DNA from: Alternaria dauci
Lineage: Eukaryota > Ascomycota > Dothideomycetes > Pleosporales > Pleosporaceae
Assembly (NCBI RefSeq): GCF_042100115.1
Contig: NC_091279.1
Span: forward strand, 1,922,001 to 1,986,000
DNA: 64,000 bases
Reading direction: 5' to 3'
Part shown: piece after piece, positions 1-11,632 of the stretch
Layout of the letters: the number at the start of each line of letters is the position of its first letter
Position numbering within the stretch: position 1 is the first letter of the stretch
Notes under the pieces: generated by a model
Seen by the model: the letters and a program-made list of their open reading frames with translations, nothing else
What the model was told of the DNA's origin: nothing
Databases searched by the model: none
Program-made: the position numbers and the translations under genes

Positions 1-974
1 CCTCCTTACATCCATCCGACCCGCCTTTCGGCCTTGACTTCAGCGCACGGGCAGCCGGTCTACGCATGGTTTTGTACGTGCCGCTCTGATTGGTATTAAA
101 CTTCAGACCGGAAGAGCTTGATTAGAGATGAGCTCGTGCCCATCTGTGGTCCTGACATAGGTGTGATTTGCGTAAGGCCTGCCGGCCTCAGGAGCACGAG
201 ACAATCACACGTATACAGAGGAGCAGAACTCTGGGGAAGACTTTGGGAACATTTGCACAGGTGGAAAAATGACTTGGATCGTATGAGACTGGAATGTACA
301 ATACGTATAGACATCTGTGGAAGGGATGAAATACAACTGCAGGCCTATTCGCTGCCTTGCATATGCTGGGTATGTTTCGCGCATCCAAGTGAGTACCCCT
401 ATGCTCTAATATGATGATCTGCATACCTGGGTAGCGACTGCAGACGACGCCATATCATTCCCAGACATGCTGTCTTGATACGCCTGTCGGCTCAACCTAG
501 ACTAACGTAATCCAGTCCAACAGCCTGTATACTTGATGTATAAGTACCTCGAGTGTAAGAGCAGAAGCACACAGTTTTACGTGTGTCGAGGGAAGTGCGT
601 TGTAATGTGGCCGGCCAGTGCGATCCTTCCGGTGAGTCACCGAGGCGCTCTCCAGCACAGCACGGCTACCACACCAACTCGCAAACATGCAGCATCACCA
701 AGTTTCAGCCTTCAGCTTACGCTCTTGATGTTCAAATAAGGATCCAGCTAAACAAGGACAGCAGGGCCGAATGACAACTGTCATGCATGCCGATCCGCGT
801 AGTATCTCTCGGCTCGTCGGGTCAAATTTGCGGGCGACACTAAACCGGTTTCCCGCCTAGCCTGTCTGCCATTGGGTGTCTTCGCCCACATGCCACCGCG
901 ACCCTCTCAACCCATTCAACCTTAATCATACTGCATTGCGACCGACCGAAAGCGCCAATTGATAAAGCCCCGCA
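1..974. other. Left-edge non-coding stretch
   Basis: No reading frame here looks like a recognisable protein, and I saw no tRNA or repeat. The last 100 bases, with a pyrimidine- and CA-rich leader before the ATG at 975, are presumably the promoter and 5' leader of the gene that starts there. Confidence 0.5.
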
Positions 975-1876
975 ATGCCCTTCGCGCCCAGTCGCCGTGA
1001 TGTTCATCGCACCCGTGCCCTCCTCCACTACCGCCTAGGTCTCCCAAATGAACTCGTTCTCGATATCCTGGATAAAGCCCGCTACTGGGTCGAGGTCGTA
1101 CACCTCAATGACCAGACCACAGTACTCCTTGACGAGGAGTTCTCCGACGACTTCTCTGCGGCCCAGCCCTTATTGAGGATAGTAGTTGACAGGCCCAAAA
1201 TCGCGCATCGCGAAACCAGCAAAATCCGAGAAATTGAGTTCCTAATCGTCAGCCACGACCAAGGCTGGACTACGGAAGATACGATTGGCACGTTCGAAAC
1301 TTCTTCTTGGTTTGAGGTGTCCATTGTGCGCCCGCTTTCTCCGCAGGACGACATGATAAGTAACATGGTCGCTGATAGCTTCGACGAACACGAGTATCCG
1401 CAAAGCAACATCCACACCGTGATAGATGATATGTGCGGTAAATTCGGCTACAGAAATGCGCTGCGCCCTTCATCGAAAATAGAGCCGCAGAGGCTGCACT
1501 GCGACGAGATGCAGACGATGACGTTCTTACACGACGATCCTACACGCCCAATGGGTATCGAAGGACAACACGCCTGGTATTTGCAAGGGAACGAGGTCGC
1601 AAGAGCTGTTTCAATCTTTGAAGGCGATTATATTCGTCGGTACCGCGTCATCTGGGGTTGTAAAGATAACCCAACATGGGAAGGCAACGAAGGTGCGGGC
1701 CGCGGCGAGAATTTCATTGACTCGCTAAAACACGGTGACTGGATTTGTGTATGGGCGAGAGCAAAGGTGAGCCAATTCATAGGGACAATGTTCGCATTAA
1801 CTAATTCATGGATTAGAGACGAGGTTGGGAGAATCACGTCCATGGCGTACGCGTCACTATGCGATACACGATATAG
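975..1876 (+). CDS. Conserved fungal protein with F-box-like N-terminus (hypothetical)
   Basis: Two exons, 975-1766 and 1817-1876, give 283 residues. The 50-nt intron has a GTGAGC donor, an ACTAAT branch site and a TAG acceptor. Without splicing the frame runs into unrelated sequence, whereas the spliced C-terminus (...GWENHVHGVRVTMRYTI) resembles the end of a widespread family of fungal hypothetical proteins. Residues 22-32 (LGLPNELVLDI) look like the start of an F-box, which would suggest a ubiquitin-ligase adaptor. The segment SHDQGWTTED near residue 93 is another feature I associate with this family. No enzyme motif is visible. The gene converges on the J-domain gene with 128 bp between the two stops. 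The molecular function is unknown and the F-box reading is only a suggestion. Confidence 0.75.
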
Positions 1877-2004
1877 CCCATACCAACCCGCTCACCCAAA
1901 CTGTTTTGATGCACTCGCATCTAGCGCTGCTGTTCGCATCCTTTGGTGCATCTACCCACGAAAAGGCTTGTGTTGGAAGTCACACTTACCAAACGTTCGT
2001 TTGC

Positions 2005-3105
2005 TTATAGCTTGGGTCCTTCCTGCACACCTTCATCGGAGACATCAATCCTACGCGACAACGACTCCTGTTGGACCCCAGAAGCGATAACGTCCTTGTC
2101 AGCGGTATCGATGCCAATCGGTGCTCCGCGCACTTTAGCTCGAACTTTGGCGATATGTTCAGCCTTCGCACGCGCTCGATCCTCCTCCATCGCTTTCTGC
2201 TTGTTTTTCTGTGCGCGGGCTAAAGCAGCCTTTGCTTCGAGCCTGACCTGCCTGGCTGCCTCAATTTGAGATTTTCTTTCCTTGCGTGCTTTGGTTCGGG
2301 CCTCAGCTTCTTCGGCCCGCTTTTCTTCGGCCCTTTTACGCTCGTCGGCTCGCGCCTTCGTATGAGAGAATGGCGTAAGCGAGATGTCACAATGGGAATG
2401 CCGTGCGGCCACATCCGATGTCTGCGGCGAATGTGCAGTTACAGCCGTGGTAGAATTCGTGGGCGCTTTTGGCGTCACTGAACAATGATTCCCAACGGCC
2501 AGCGTCGTGGGTGTCACTGGTGCGTGACCAGATCCTGACGTCCTCTCTAACGAGTCTTCATAGTCTCGCTCGCGAGTCTCGATCTCCACCAAGTATTCGT
2601 AACCGCGGATGACACATTGAGCCTTCATTGAAGGATCGGCTGTATTTTCGTTCTCCAGATCGCCCCAGATCCTCACTAGATTCTCAAGGTCAGCCACGCT
2701 CAGACACGCCTCCGCCACCTGTCGCTTGTTCCGTAAAACTCTCCAGTGTTCAAGTTGTTGACGTGCTTGAGCACGCATCGAGCTGTTCTGCTCTTGTATT
2801 GTGAGCAAAGACTGGGCAGGGTATTGGAAGGCAAATACTTCGTCATCGACTTCGCCCTCCTCTCTGGCCAGTTCAGCGTCGTAGGTGGTCTTACGAACTT
2901 TGTCTGTCAACACGTCAAATGCCTCTTGGATATCCTGAAACACCGTAGTACGTGCAGCACGCTCAGTCGGATCTAGCTCCAAGGTCTCGTCAGGATGGTA
3001 TATCAACGCCAGCGCTTTGTATGCTGCAAGTATGACCTCCTGAGGCGCAATTGGGGCCAGCCCGAGTGTCGCATAGTGTGTCTGCCTCTTCATACTGGGA
3101 TACAT
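2005..3105 (-). CDS. J-domain (DnaJ/Hsp40) protein with charged C-terminal helix
   Basis: Intronless, 366 residues. An N-terminal J domain (about residues 9-80) carries the HPD motif at residues 37-39, which stimulates the ATPase of an Hsp70 partner. No Gly/Phe region, zinc fingers or type I/II C-terminal domains follow, so this is a type III (class C) J protein. The middle is Ser/Thr-rich and probably disordered. Residues about 250-335 form a long run of Lys, Arg, Glu and Ala, likely a single helix or coiled coil. No signal peptide or membrane segment is seen, so it is probably cytosolic or nuclear. Translation could also begin at Met5, which would leave the J domain intact. It diverges from the bZIP gene across a 770 bp intergenic region. 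The client or Hsp70 partner cannot be told from the sequence. Confidence 0.85.
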   Translation of the reverse strand: MYPSMKRQTHYATLGLAPIAPQEVILAAYKALALIYHPDETLELDPTERAARTTVFQDIQEAFDVLTDKVRKTTYDAELAREEGEVDDEVFAFQYPAQSLLTIQEQNSSMRAQARQQLEHWRVLRNKRQVAEACLSVADLENLVRIWGDLENENTADPSMKAQCVIRGYEYLVEIETRERDYEDSLERTSGSGHAPVTPTTLAVGNHCSVTPKAPTNSTTAVTAHSPQTSDVAARHSHCDISLTPFSHTKARADERKRAEEKRAEEAEARTKARKERKSQIEAARQVRLEAKAALARAQKNKQKAMEEDRARAKAEHIAKVRAKVRGAPIGIDTADKDVIASGVQQESLSRRIDVSDEGVQEGPKL

Positions 3106-3875
3106 GTTGTCTTATCAGTTCTTCCTACGGGCGCAAGCATTCTGTGCCAGTATCGGAACAGCCTGGAGGTACCCTTTTATACTCTTGCGACTGCAAACAG
3201 CGATGACATTGTGGGTAAACGACTCACTGACACAGCGACATGTTTGGTTTTTGGACACACATCACAACATGTCTTAGACACATAGCGTAACAAGAGAATT
3301 TTGGAGAGGAGCCAACAATGTGCCGAAAAGACTCACAGCCGCATCGACGAAAAGCAGGACAGGATTGTGTTGTACGAAGCCTGGACCCCGGGTCAAATAT
3401 CGCTGCGAGCTCGCTGCAACCACTAACGCATCATGCATTACCCGCCCCACCGAAGTACAGGTCGTCGTGATTCTGGACACACGAGGAGAGCCCGGGAATA
3501 TCGCGCACTGCAATTCGGCCAGCTTCTGGGGCGCGATTTAGGCGAAAGCGTGGGAGGGTTTTGGCAATCGGATGAGAAATATGGCGCCATCAGACGCGAT
3601 CACCATTCCAGCGGGTGTCAGAAGGCGGTTTTGGCAGTGGGGTGCGCTGCCAACAAGCGCATGCCGGTGGGCATTTGTGTGGTTCTTATAGGGCGGCACA
3701 CCATCGCCGCTCCTGCAGGTAGGAACGTCAATCCTCGACCCCCCCCCCCCCCCAAAAAGGCCCGGCGCGAAGCTCAACAACGAACATACACCAGACCTTG
3801 AGACCGACGATCAGAACACAAACAACAAAAGGAAAGACGCGATCGCGCGAGAACGCATGTTGCCCATGGAGAGTA
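3106..3875. promoter_or_regulatory. Divergent promoter region between J-protein and bZIP genes, with C15 tract
   Basis: The 770 bp between two divergent start codons contains no credible gene. It includes an uninterrupted run of 15 C at 3739-3753, about 123-137 bp upstream of the bZIP ATG, followed directly by AAAAA. A similar run of 13 C lies upstream of the gene at 27263. Confidence 0.5.
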
Positions 3876-4995
3876 ATGTCGGAAACTTATCGTCAGCAAG
3901 CTTTTGGGCAGCCGACCTTCACCGAAGGACATGCGAGTGGGAGTTCGTCTGGACATGATCTCTTCGATGTCCTCGACGCCGCCGACCTTTACCACAATCA
4001 CGAATATCATCCCGGTGAACAGCACCTACAACCGCTGCAAATTCCTACCCAAAGCAATATCGCGCAAAACCAGTACTCTGCGTATGCATTGCACAGCAGT
4101 GGTGTGTCGGCTCCAGGTAAGCGCAACCCCTCTATTTGTCTGTACCCCGTTATATTTCATTTCCTGTATTCTCAACGAATTCCTTGTACTTCTTTTTCGG
4201 CCCGTTGACTGCCTGTGGACGCAATTCCAGTGTTTCTGAGTTGCCGGGACGAGATGACGTTTGTTCAGAATGGAATGGCGTGCTCTCGCTAGCTGCACGT
4301 GATCACTCGCGGTGACGGGGCTTGCGACGACTGCATACCCGCCTAGGGAGGTGTATATGCAAGTTGTGCACAGACGCCTGTTGTTGCATCGAGGGTTTCC
4401 GTCGATCAAATACGCAGCGGTCGTCGCGTATTCTCTGTTGTTTTCCTTTCTCTACATGCCATGGTCACTAACATCATCTTGAGGCCTGCAATACACCTCG
4501 CCCACAATGCCGACCATAGCCGCACATATTCCGCAGCATTTCGAGCACGACTCTACACTTCAGATTGGCTTCGACGATCTACAAGGCTTCTCACCTGTTA
4601 CACAAGGCTTTGGCATTAATGCTTATCGCACGCCATACCCCGACAGCAACGCGACATCCACATCTTCAGCCACATCTCCCGATCCGACCCACACAAACCT
4701 TCTCAGTGATCCGGTTGTGGTAGAAGCGGAGGAGGATAAGCGGAAACGCAATCAAGCTGCTTCGGCACGTTTTCGCCAGAAGAAGAAGCAGCGCGAGATG
4801 CAGCTCCTGGAGACCAGTCGCGAGATGCAGGACCGGACCAAGAAGCTGGAAGCTGAGAACGAGGGGCTGAGGAAGGAAAACATGTTCTTGAAGAAGTTGC
4901 TCGTCGAGAAGGTGGATCACATGAGCGACGAGGACCGGGAGTTGCTGAAGAAGGCTGCCGAAGGTGCACTGAGTGGTATTCTGACGAAGGGCTGA
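3876..4995 (+). CDS. bZIP transcription factor, Cys3/MetR-like
   Basis: Two exons (3876-4116, 4484-4995) encode 250 residues. The intron is 367 nt, far longer than neighbouring introns. It has a GTAAGC donor, a CACTAAC branch and a GAG acceptor, and the join is in frame (phase 1). The basic region (about 165-185) contains the bZIP signature N-x7-R (Asn170 to Arg178, within RNQAASARFR). A leucine zipper follows to about residue 222. The DKRKRNQAASARFRQKKKQRE block closely resembles Cys3/MetR regulators, which activate sulfur-assimilation genes in Neurospora and Aspergillus. That assignment is by memory of the family and is less certain than the bZIP call. The N-terminal half is rich in His, Gln and Ser and is probably an activation region. 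A protein starting at Met89 in exon 2 would still be a complete bZIP. Confidence 0.85.
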
Positions 4996-7760
4996 TTACC
5001 ATGTCTCAGGTGTTGTTCCTTTTGACTAATGATTTGGAGGGGAAGGGGGGGTAATCTCGACGAGGACATCACAAGGCCCATGAATTTCCTATCTCATACC
5101 TTTGCGACGACGCCAACGGGTCTGGATTGATTAAATGGAGTTCCTACAAGCGTATATGCACATTCGGTATAACAGCGTATTTCCCAAATATAGTATTCAT
5201 CCGAAGCTGAGTGACCGAGCAATCCGAGTTCCGAACAGCGACGTGCACCGCAAGCTGCAGGCTCTATAGTCTCAACCCCAGGAACGAATCTATAGCGTGA
5301 CACTGGGTCACGATGATCGAACATCTTTTGACACCAAAGCCTTGGTATGTAATTTGAAGAGGTCCGTGTTTTCCAGTCCCATGTGAGACTGAAAGCCACC
5401 CAGATGTCCGGGTGCTAGGTAAGGGACAGGCGCACAACACCTCAGACCTTGCCGCTTGCACAGCTCCCTGCCCACCTATCACCTCGTGATGCAGCAAGGT
5501 ACTGGGCTTAGTTTTCGCGAGGTTCACCAAAGTGAAGCTGTACTTCCGGATGCCGTTGAAATAATCGAACGCGTCGCCCTCAGCGAATGACCTTTGCATA
5601 ACACTATCCGCCTTCGATTCGTGACACCGTGTCTTGATAGCAAGATTGTTCACGAATACGTCACTACGAACGCCGTTACACGTCTACCTTCCCTGAAAGC
5701 TAGCAACGACGAAGTTGGGCCATTCTCAACACGTTTATAGTACATGTCTGGTGGTCCTGGTATTTGCGAACATGCTGCCGGATCGAGAGAAGGGACAAAT
5801 GAGACATAAGAAGGTGTCAAATGATCTCGTGAATGCACCGGCTGGCATTGATCATGTTTTGGACAGCCTATGAGCACTGAGCTGATGTAGACGAAGTCAT
5901 AGGGTCATGCGAACCACAACTACGCGCGGTGGTTCGACGTGTAAGCATTGCATCAATGAGCAGACGGTATCATCGTGACTATTGTCTAGGCGATATCCAT
6001 GAGCCCTCCCATGAGTACTGGGGTGCTTTCCAAGGGCTTATTCATACTCTCTGGGTCCGTTTCTGGATTGTCAAACGGCTGTAAGACAGTAACATACACG
6101 ATGAATTTAGCCGGCTAACAACAAGATGAGTAAGTTAAGGGCAGAAAGACGCCGCTGTGTTACGCTATTCTGTAGAGTTGTGCCCTGAAATATAGGATTG
6201 GGGAAAATACTGCTGCGTGGTTTTCTTTCCCGACATGCCTCCGCATCCTAGAAGCCTATCATACTACGAAATGCGGTCTGGCCTAGGAAGAATAATACAC
6301 TACACCTCGCAAATACCCCTATGGTCTACACCAGCTAGTATACTCTGATATGACGATGATCAAACTGGCCCTAGTGATGTGCTTTGGTGCAGTAAGATGA
6401 AGGTACAGGCTCGACCCCGGTGTTGATATCGTGTGTGCATTTCCCATCTTGTACATGGTAGAGAGTATAACCGCAGTCAACCGACCAAATCGATGTGTCT
6501 GGGGAATGTCTTTCAGATGTTTCTCAGTATCAGGAGGATGGTCCTGTTCTATTCAGATTCGGGACACGTTGCAAGAACGAGCGAACTATACGACAAGGTG
6601 GAAGCCAATCGGTGGCTACACGAGGAGCTTAGAGGTCCTCTTCACGGTGTTGACATCCAAGATACGATACTCGCGCATTGTGCCCCTCTCGATCCGCTGT
6701 GTATATGCCCACAGATAGGTAACTAGAGGATAACCGTTAGATGGCATCGCCAGAGCGCCCAACCTGTGGTTACCATAAAAGGCGAGGACGAAATTACGGC
6801 TTGAATTGCCACAGGGATAGGGCCTCAGAAATTGGAAGCAGAGTGCAGCAATCTTGTCCCTCGGAACGAATACAATGCGCTCAATCTTATCGACTACACC
6901 TGGGCAGCGTGGAGCAATTCGGTACTTCCATGGATCTCTGAGCATGTGAGTTTCCTGGCATTTGACATGATGGGCGGAACAAAGTGAGAACGGAAAATCT
7001 CTGGAGGCGGAAGCTGGACAAGCTCCTTCATGTGGTTTGCTCGGCTTTCCTGGCCGGCGCAGGTGGACAGTGTTAATCGTTGTAACGATGGGACGCTACA
7101 TAGCCACCTGCATCAACATTCATCTTCCATCATCCGTTCAGTGATGAACTAGACTCGCAGGACCTTGTCAGAAGCTGTGAATCATAACTGGCAAGAGAAT
7201 CTCAAAGACTTCCTATGTGTTTGGGTGGTACCTGGAACCTCCTCGGACAGGCGCAACCCCCGCATTTGTCATCGCCTAACCGAATTCGGCTAGTGTTATC
7301 AGCACTGACCATTTGTCACCGTTGGTCTCACGTCAGATTTCCCCTCGCTCTCGCGAACGCCCGAATCGCGGTTCAACGAGGCTGCTTACTTGCAGCAGTT
7401 ATCGTCGCAATCTCCATCTTATCATCGCTCGGCTTCGGTGCTTAATGCCATTTTAGTTGACAATCATGAGGCTGACCAAGCTCGCCCTGCTCGCTTCTGC
7501 CCACTCGCTGCGAGGCTGTGATCCTTCAAGCTCGATGGGATGAGAGCGAAGATACCTGCATGGTGGTGTTGGATTGAGTATATATACAACGATAGGATCA
7601 TCGTTCTTGCATATCATCACAATCATCATCACTCACATACGGCAGATACATTACTATCAATCCAACTCACACGTATCTCTATATCTCTCAGTGCGACTTC
7701 AACCCACAACTACTATCCCCTACACGATCTTAGCTAGACATCGTTTCTGAAATCTTCGAA
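4996..7760. other. 2.8 kb gene-poor stretch
   Basis: No frame of useful length resembles a protein, and none joins to another by plausible introns. I saw no terminal repeats or transposase motifs. The rightmost 200 bases contain the promoter of the oxidoreductase gene, including the TATA-like element at 7577-7586. Confidence 0.45.
7577..7586 (+). promoter_or_regulatory. TATA-like element of the MDR oxidoreductase gene
   Basis: GTATATATAC lies about 175 bp upstream of the ATG at 7761. The intervening leader is rich in CA and CT, as expected for a fungal 5' UTR. Confidence 0.45.
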
Positions 7761-8768
7761 ATGGCGACCACAATGCGCGGGTGGCAGTTCAAATCCGGAT
7801 CCGGACCAATGGAAAAGAACCTTTCAATCCCATCGTCTGGTATCCCAATTCCATCTATCAAGAAAGACGAAGTTCTCGTGGAGAGCCATGCGACAGCCCT
7901 CAACCCAATCGACCACAAGATCCTCGAACTTGGCCTGATAACACGCATGGTCTTCTCTGGTATTACCCCAGGCCTCGACGTATATGGCCGTGTTGCGAAG
8001 GTTGGTAGCAGCGTCACAAGCTTCAAGGAAGGCGACATAGTATACGGCTGTCTTAATCCAGGAGCCAAGCATGGCGCGCTGGCAGAGTACCTTCCGGTAT
8101 CGCAGAATGTGTTAGCAAAAGTGCCGCAGGGTCTCAAGGGTGATGACGTTGTGTCCATCGCATCTGTGGCAATGACAGTATACGCTGGACTGGAACCCTA
8201 TGCTAAACCCGGCAATAAAGTATTCATCAATGGTGGCTCCGGAGGGACTGGTACTACTGCTATACAAATCGCCAAGATACTCGGCTACCACGTCACCGTC
8301 TCTTGTTCGACAAAGAATATCGACTTGGTCAAAAGCTTGGGAGCAGATGAGGTCATAGACTACACGACAGGCCCGATCATCCAACAACTAAAGGACAATG
8401 GCACAATTTTCGACCTGATTCTTGATAATGTCGGAGCACCAGCGAACTTGTATCGGGCATCGAGCGCGTTCCTACGACCAGAGGGCAAATTCATCCAAGT
8501 AGGTATCGGTATGAACCTTGGCGCCGCAGTGCAATTCTTCGGCAACAAATTGTCTAGTTTCCTCAGCTGGGGACAGAGAGAATACATCTTCGTCGATGGA
8601 AACGCGAGAACTGCAGTGTTTGAGCAGCTGGCGGCATACATGGAGCAAGGCAAGCTCCGTGCGATCATCGACTCGACTTGGGAGTTCTCGGAACTGCCAC
8701 AGGCTTATGAGAAGTTGAAGACCGGGAAGGCGAAGGGCAAAATAGTTGTGCATGTTAAAGATTACTGA
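7761..8768 (+). CDS. Zinc-independent MDR oxidoreductase (quinone-reductase-like)
   Basis: Intronless, 335 residues, the normal length for the medium-chain dehydrogenase/reductase superfamily. An N-terminal GroES-like fold (about 30-130) includes the typical SHATALNPIDHK and GLDVYGRVAKVGS segments. A Rossmann domain follows with the dinucleotide-binding loop GGSGGTGTTAIQIAK at about residues 157-171. The cysteine and histidine ligands of catalytic and structural zinc in true alcohol dehydrogenases are missing, so this belongs with the quinone oxidoreductase, zeta-crystallin and RTN4IP1 branch and probably uses NADPH. The substrate is unknown. Related enzymes include trans-enoyl reductases of secondary metabolism, but no synthase gene lies nearby. 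The first ATG in good context was taken as the start. Confidence 0.9.
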   Translation: MATTMRGWQFKSGSGPMEKNLSIPSSGIPIPSIKKDEVLVESHATALNPIDHKILELGLITRMVFSGITPGLDVYGRVAKVGSSVTSFKEGDIVYGCLNPGAKHGALAEYLPVSQNVLAKVPQGLKGDDVVSIASVAMTVYAGLEPYAKPGNKVFINGGSGGTGTTAIQIAKILGYHVTVSCSTKNIDLVKSLGADEVIDYTTGPIIQQLKDNGTIFDLILDNVGAPANLYRASSAFLRPEGKFIQVGIGMNLGAAVQFFGNKLSSFLSWGQREYIFVDGNARTAVFEQLAAYMEQGKLRAIIDSTWEFSELPQAYEKLKTGKAKGKIVVHVKDY

Positions 8769-9409
8769 GGCAGCTGTAGGTGTATGCAAGTAGATTTCGT
8801 TTGAGCGGTTTGGTACTTTCTTGGTTTTACATAGTTTATTAGTAGTATTTTGATAGAACTAATTAGTAGTATTAACATATTCTATTGACCAACACGCCGT
8901 TGTTGTAGCCATGTAAACTAATTGCATACCTCATCGGCTGGCAGCGCAGAACGAACTATACCAACGTTGAGCCATGAATATGTGACCATGAATTCCACGA
9001 CTATGAGCTGGCTCTACAGAAGACTGGCGATGATGTGTTTACCTTCCCCGCTCACCTGTGTAGCTCAATAAGGCAAGTTTAATATGTGTGACTTGGCAGC
9101 TGAACTGTGAGGAATTGTACGTAGTACAAACATTGTCATCTTGGTGCACATTGCGAAAAACCCGACGCCTTCAGACTTTAGCTCCATCGAACCAATATAA
9201 GTATATTATGGACGAGAGCATAGGGTAAGAATGCCTAGAAACGTGCGGAGAAGTTGTAAATTGTCTGGATCCACAGCAGGAGATGGAAGGAGGAGAAAAG
9301 AGAGGATATCGGCTATATAAGTTCAACAGCGTCAACCTGGCAGCAATTTCCACAAGCCAACAATCAACCCCTCCGGAGATAGCCTTTCAAACCTGCAAGA
9401 CTTATCATC
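8769..9409. other. Intergenic: 3' UTR of MDR gene and promoter of secreted-protein gene
   Basis: No gene is seen. The presumed 3' UTR holds a 12-bp direct repeat, ATTAGTAGTATT, at 8838-8849 and 8862-8873. A TATA element at 9314-9320 belongs to the next gene. Confidence 0.5.
9314..9320 (+). promoter_or_regulatory. TATA box of the small secreted protein gene
   Basis: TATATAA lies 90 bp upstream of the ATG at 9410 and is followed by a CAAC-rich leader, a common layout for strongly inducible fungal genes. Confidence 0.6.
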
Positions 9410-9851
9410 ATGAAGCTGGCCGTGTCCGTCATAGCTCTTCTTCCTCTAGCCGTAGTCGCGACGCCGATTACATCCCCCAACCCTTCCGCCGAGGCGATCA
9501 CCAATCTCCTACCACGCGCCGATACTTGGTGCTGGCTCAACTCCGATGCCATCAGAACCCAACCCCAAGGTTGCGATACTACACCCTTCAGCGGCACGCG
9601 CAGTCGGGGCGTAACGGGCGGCGACCGCTTCGGCGTACGTTGCACAGCCCGTGGTAGGGTGGTGAATGGTGTCGACAAGTGGGACTGGGTTCCAGGTTGG
9701 GGATGCTGGATCTGGAGTGAGTGGACTCAGCTTGGATGCGAAAGTAAGTGTCCTGCCATTGGGATCGGTTGGCTCAAGGCAAGGAGTTACAGATGTACTG
9801 ATACTAACAGGCGGTCTTCCATACTATGATGATTACAGGAGGTGCTTGTGA
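9410..9851 (+). CDS. Small secreted cysteine protein (candidate effector)
   Basis: Two exons, 9410-9743 and 9811-9851, give 124 residues. The 67-nt intron has a GTAAGT donor and a TACTAAC branch that abuts the CAG acceptor, so the branch-to-acceptor distance is very short. A clear signal peptide (about 1-18, MKLAVSVIALLPLAVVA) precedes a short pro-like segment ending LLPR at 33-36. The mature region has six cysteines (41, 55, 78, 99, 110, 123), enough for three disulfides, and is rich in Trp and Gly. No known domain was recognised. Length, signal peptide and even cysteine number fit the usual description of a candidate effector or antimicrobial secreted protein, but nothing here proves a role. 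A second secreted cysteine protein lies 1.8 kb away on the other strand. Confidence 0.75.
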
Positions 9852-10296
9852 AAGGATGCAGGGAGCATTTGTGACGGTATTCGAAACAGCAGGTCGCGGT
9901 CGTGGGGTTGATTGTTGCGTTGTGACAAACAAAGAGTCCATTCAAGCTACTAAACATGGACAACTCCTATATCGCCAAATAAAATTGTGTGATGGGTGTG
10001 GTGTTATGATCGATCACTCATTCAGATTGTTCTTTGCGTGTTGTCCTCAGCCTTTGAGCGTTGTGCAAGGCCAATGTTCGGCTCCCATGTTGAGTGGCTG
10101 TCATACATCTGCCCGCCCTCATACCTGGGTAAGCACGAATTTGTTAGACACTGTTCGATGTAAGTAGAGGGTATGAGATTGCTGGGTGGAAGAGATAAGG
10201 AGATGCCCGAGATCGGCAAGATGCGGCATGACGTTCGGCTTGGCGAAACAAAAAGTTCGGAAGCTTTCCGAAATTCACGATCGTCAGCTTTTCAAC
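9852..10296. other. Intergenic, no gene seen
   Basis: This 445 bp stretch holds the 3' UTR of the secreted-protein gene and the promoter of the hydrolase gene. I see no further feature in it. Confidence 0.5.
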
Positions 10297-11351
10297 ATGC
10301 GCGTCTTAACCAGAAGCATACAACCTCTGTCCGCAGCTTACACTCTCCCAAAACGCACCAATCACATACCCATTACGAATGCGACTATAGCGCCAACATG
10401 GACGCGATCATTTCACGCATCGGCGAATTTGAGGGTCGTCGACCTTGCGTATCGGCTTCATGATGACTCTGGCAAGGCCGATGGAGACCCGATTGTGATT
10501 GTACATGGCTTGTTCGGGAGTAAGAGGAACAACCAGGGTGTTGCAAAGTAGGCCTCTTTCTAAGGAACTTTTTGTCTGAATTGCAACTAACACCGCGATT
10601 CCAGCGCACTCGCGCGCGTCCTCAAGCGTCCCGTATACGCCATCGATACACGAAACCACGGCGAATCCCCCCACGATAAGGTTCACAACTACACTGCGCT
10701 CGCCGAAGACGTGGAGGCTTTCCTCAAGAAGCATGAGCTGAAGAATGCGACGCTCATAGGACACTCGATGGGAGCAAAGACAGTCATGACCATGGCTCTT
10801 AGGAACCCAGACTGCTGCGCAAACATTATACCCGTAGACAATGCGCCAGTCGATGCGGCCTTGTCAAGCGACTTTCCGAAGTACGCAGAAGGTATGCAGC
10901 ATGTCGAGAGGTCACAGCCCAAGAGTCAAAGAGAGGCAGACAAGCTCATGGAGCCTTATGCAAAGGACCTTCCAGTTCGCCAGTTCCTCTTGACTAACCT
11001 CATGAGAGGTGAACCGGGCGCGCCTCTCAAGTTCCGTATACCCGTGGGCATTCTCACCAAGGCGCTCGGCAACATGGCGGACTTCCCCTTCACCAACCCG
11101 GACGAGACGTCGTTCAACAAGAGAGCGCTCTTCATTCGAGGCACCAAGAGCCACTACGTCAGCGACGAGACGCTTCCAATCATCGGTCGTTTCTTCCCGA
11201 GGTTCGAGCTGGTCGACATAGATTGCGGGCACTGGGTCATTAGTGAGAAGCCTGAGGAGTTTATTAAAGGTACGTAGGCATATACCCATCCTATCACAAA
11301 CTCTACTAACACGTCACAGCGGTCGTGGAATTCTTGCAGGAGAAGGAGTAG
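10297..11351 (+). CDS. Mitochondrial alpha/beta hydrolase, ABHD11/Imo32-like
   Basis: Three exons (10297-10547, 10605-11269, 11320-11351) encode 315 residues. Both introns (57 and 50 nt) have good consensus and join in frame. The N-terminus is Arg- and Ser-rich with RSFHAS near residue 38-43, a typical mitochondrial presequence. The alpha/beta-hydrolase core follows: IVIVHGLFGS (66-75) supplies the oxyanion-hole HG, GHSMGAK holds the nucleophile Ser138, and DCGHWV holds the catalytic His293. The acid is presumably an Asp in PVDNAP or further on. The architecture matches ABHD11 in animals and Imo32 in yeast, mitochondrial matrix serine hydrolases; ABHD11 has been linked to lipoylated 2-oxoglutarate dehydrogenase. 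Whether that role holds in fungi is not shown by the sequence. It lies between the two small secreted protein genes with no evident functional link. Confidence 0.9.
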
Positions 11352-11632
11352 ATACCCAAGCAGGATACAAGCAGGAAAATATCATTTGCAATCATCCAAA
11401 AGACTAGCAAAACGAGTCGTGTCCCTCAATGTTGAGCAGCACAACGCCCATTGCCAAAGACCATGGGTGCGTGGTTTCGGAAACAGAGTTTGATCATTAA
11501 TTATTAACGAGTGACAAGTACACCTACAACTAATCCATGTAGCACAACACGTCCCTCTGCAAACCTCTCTCGCACCGTACCGCACACCCATTCACCAGTT
11601 CCTTACGATCCATCGCCCACCTGATATTGCGT

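Noticed and set aside
5041..5053. G-rich run after the bZIP stop (GGAAGGGGGGGT)
   Set aside because: Only one G run of sufficient length, so no four-tract G-quadruplex pattern.
6378..6420. tRNA-like B-box text (GGCTCGACCCC) in the 5-7.7 kb gap
   Set aside because: No matching acceptor stem, A box or anticodon arm can be drawn around it.
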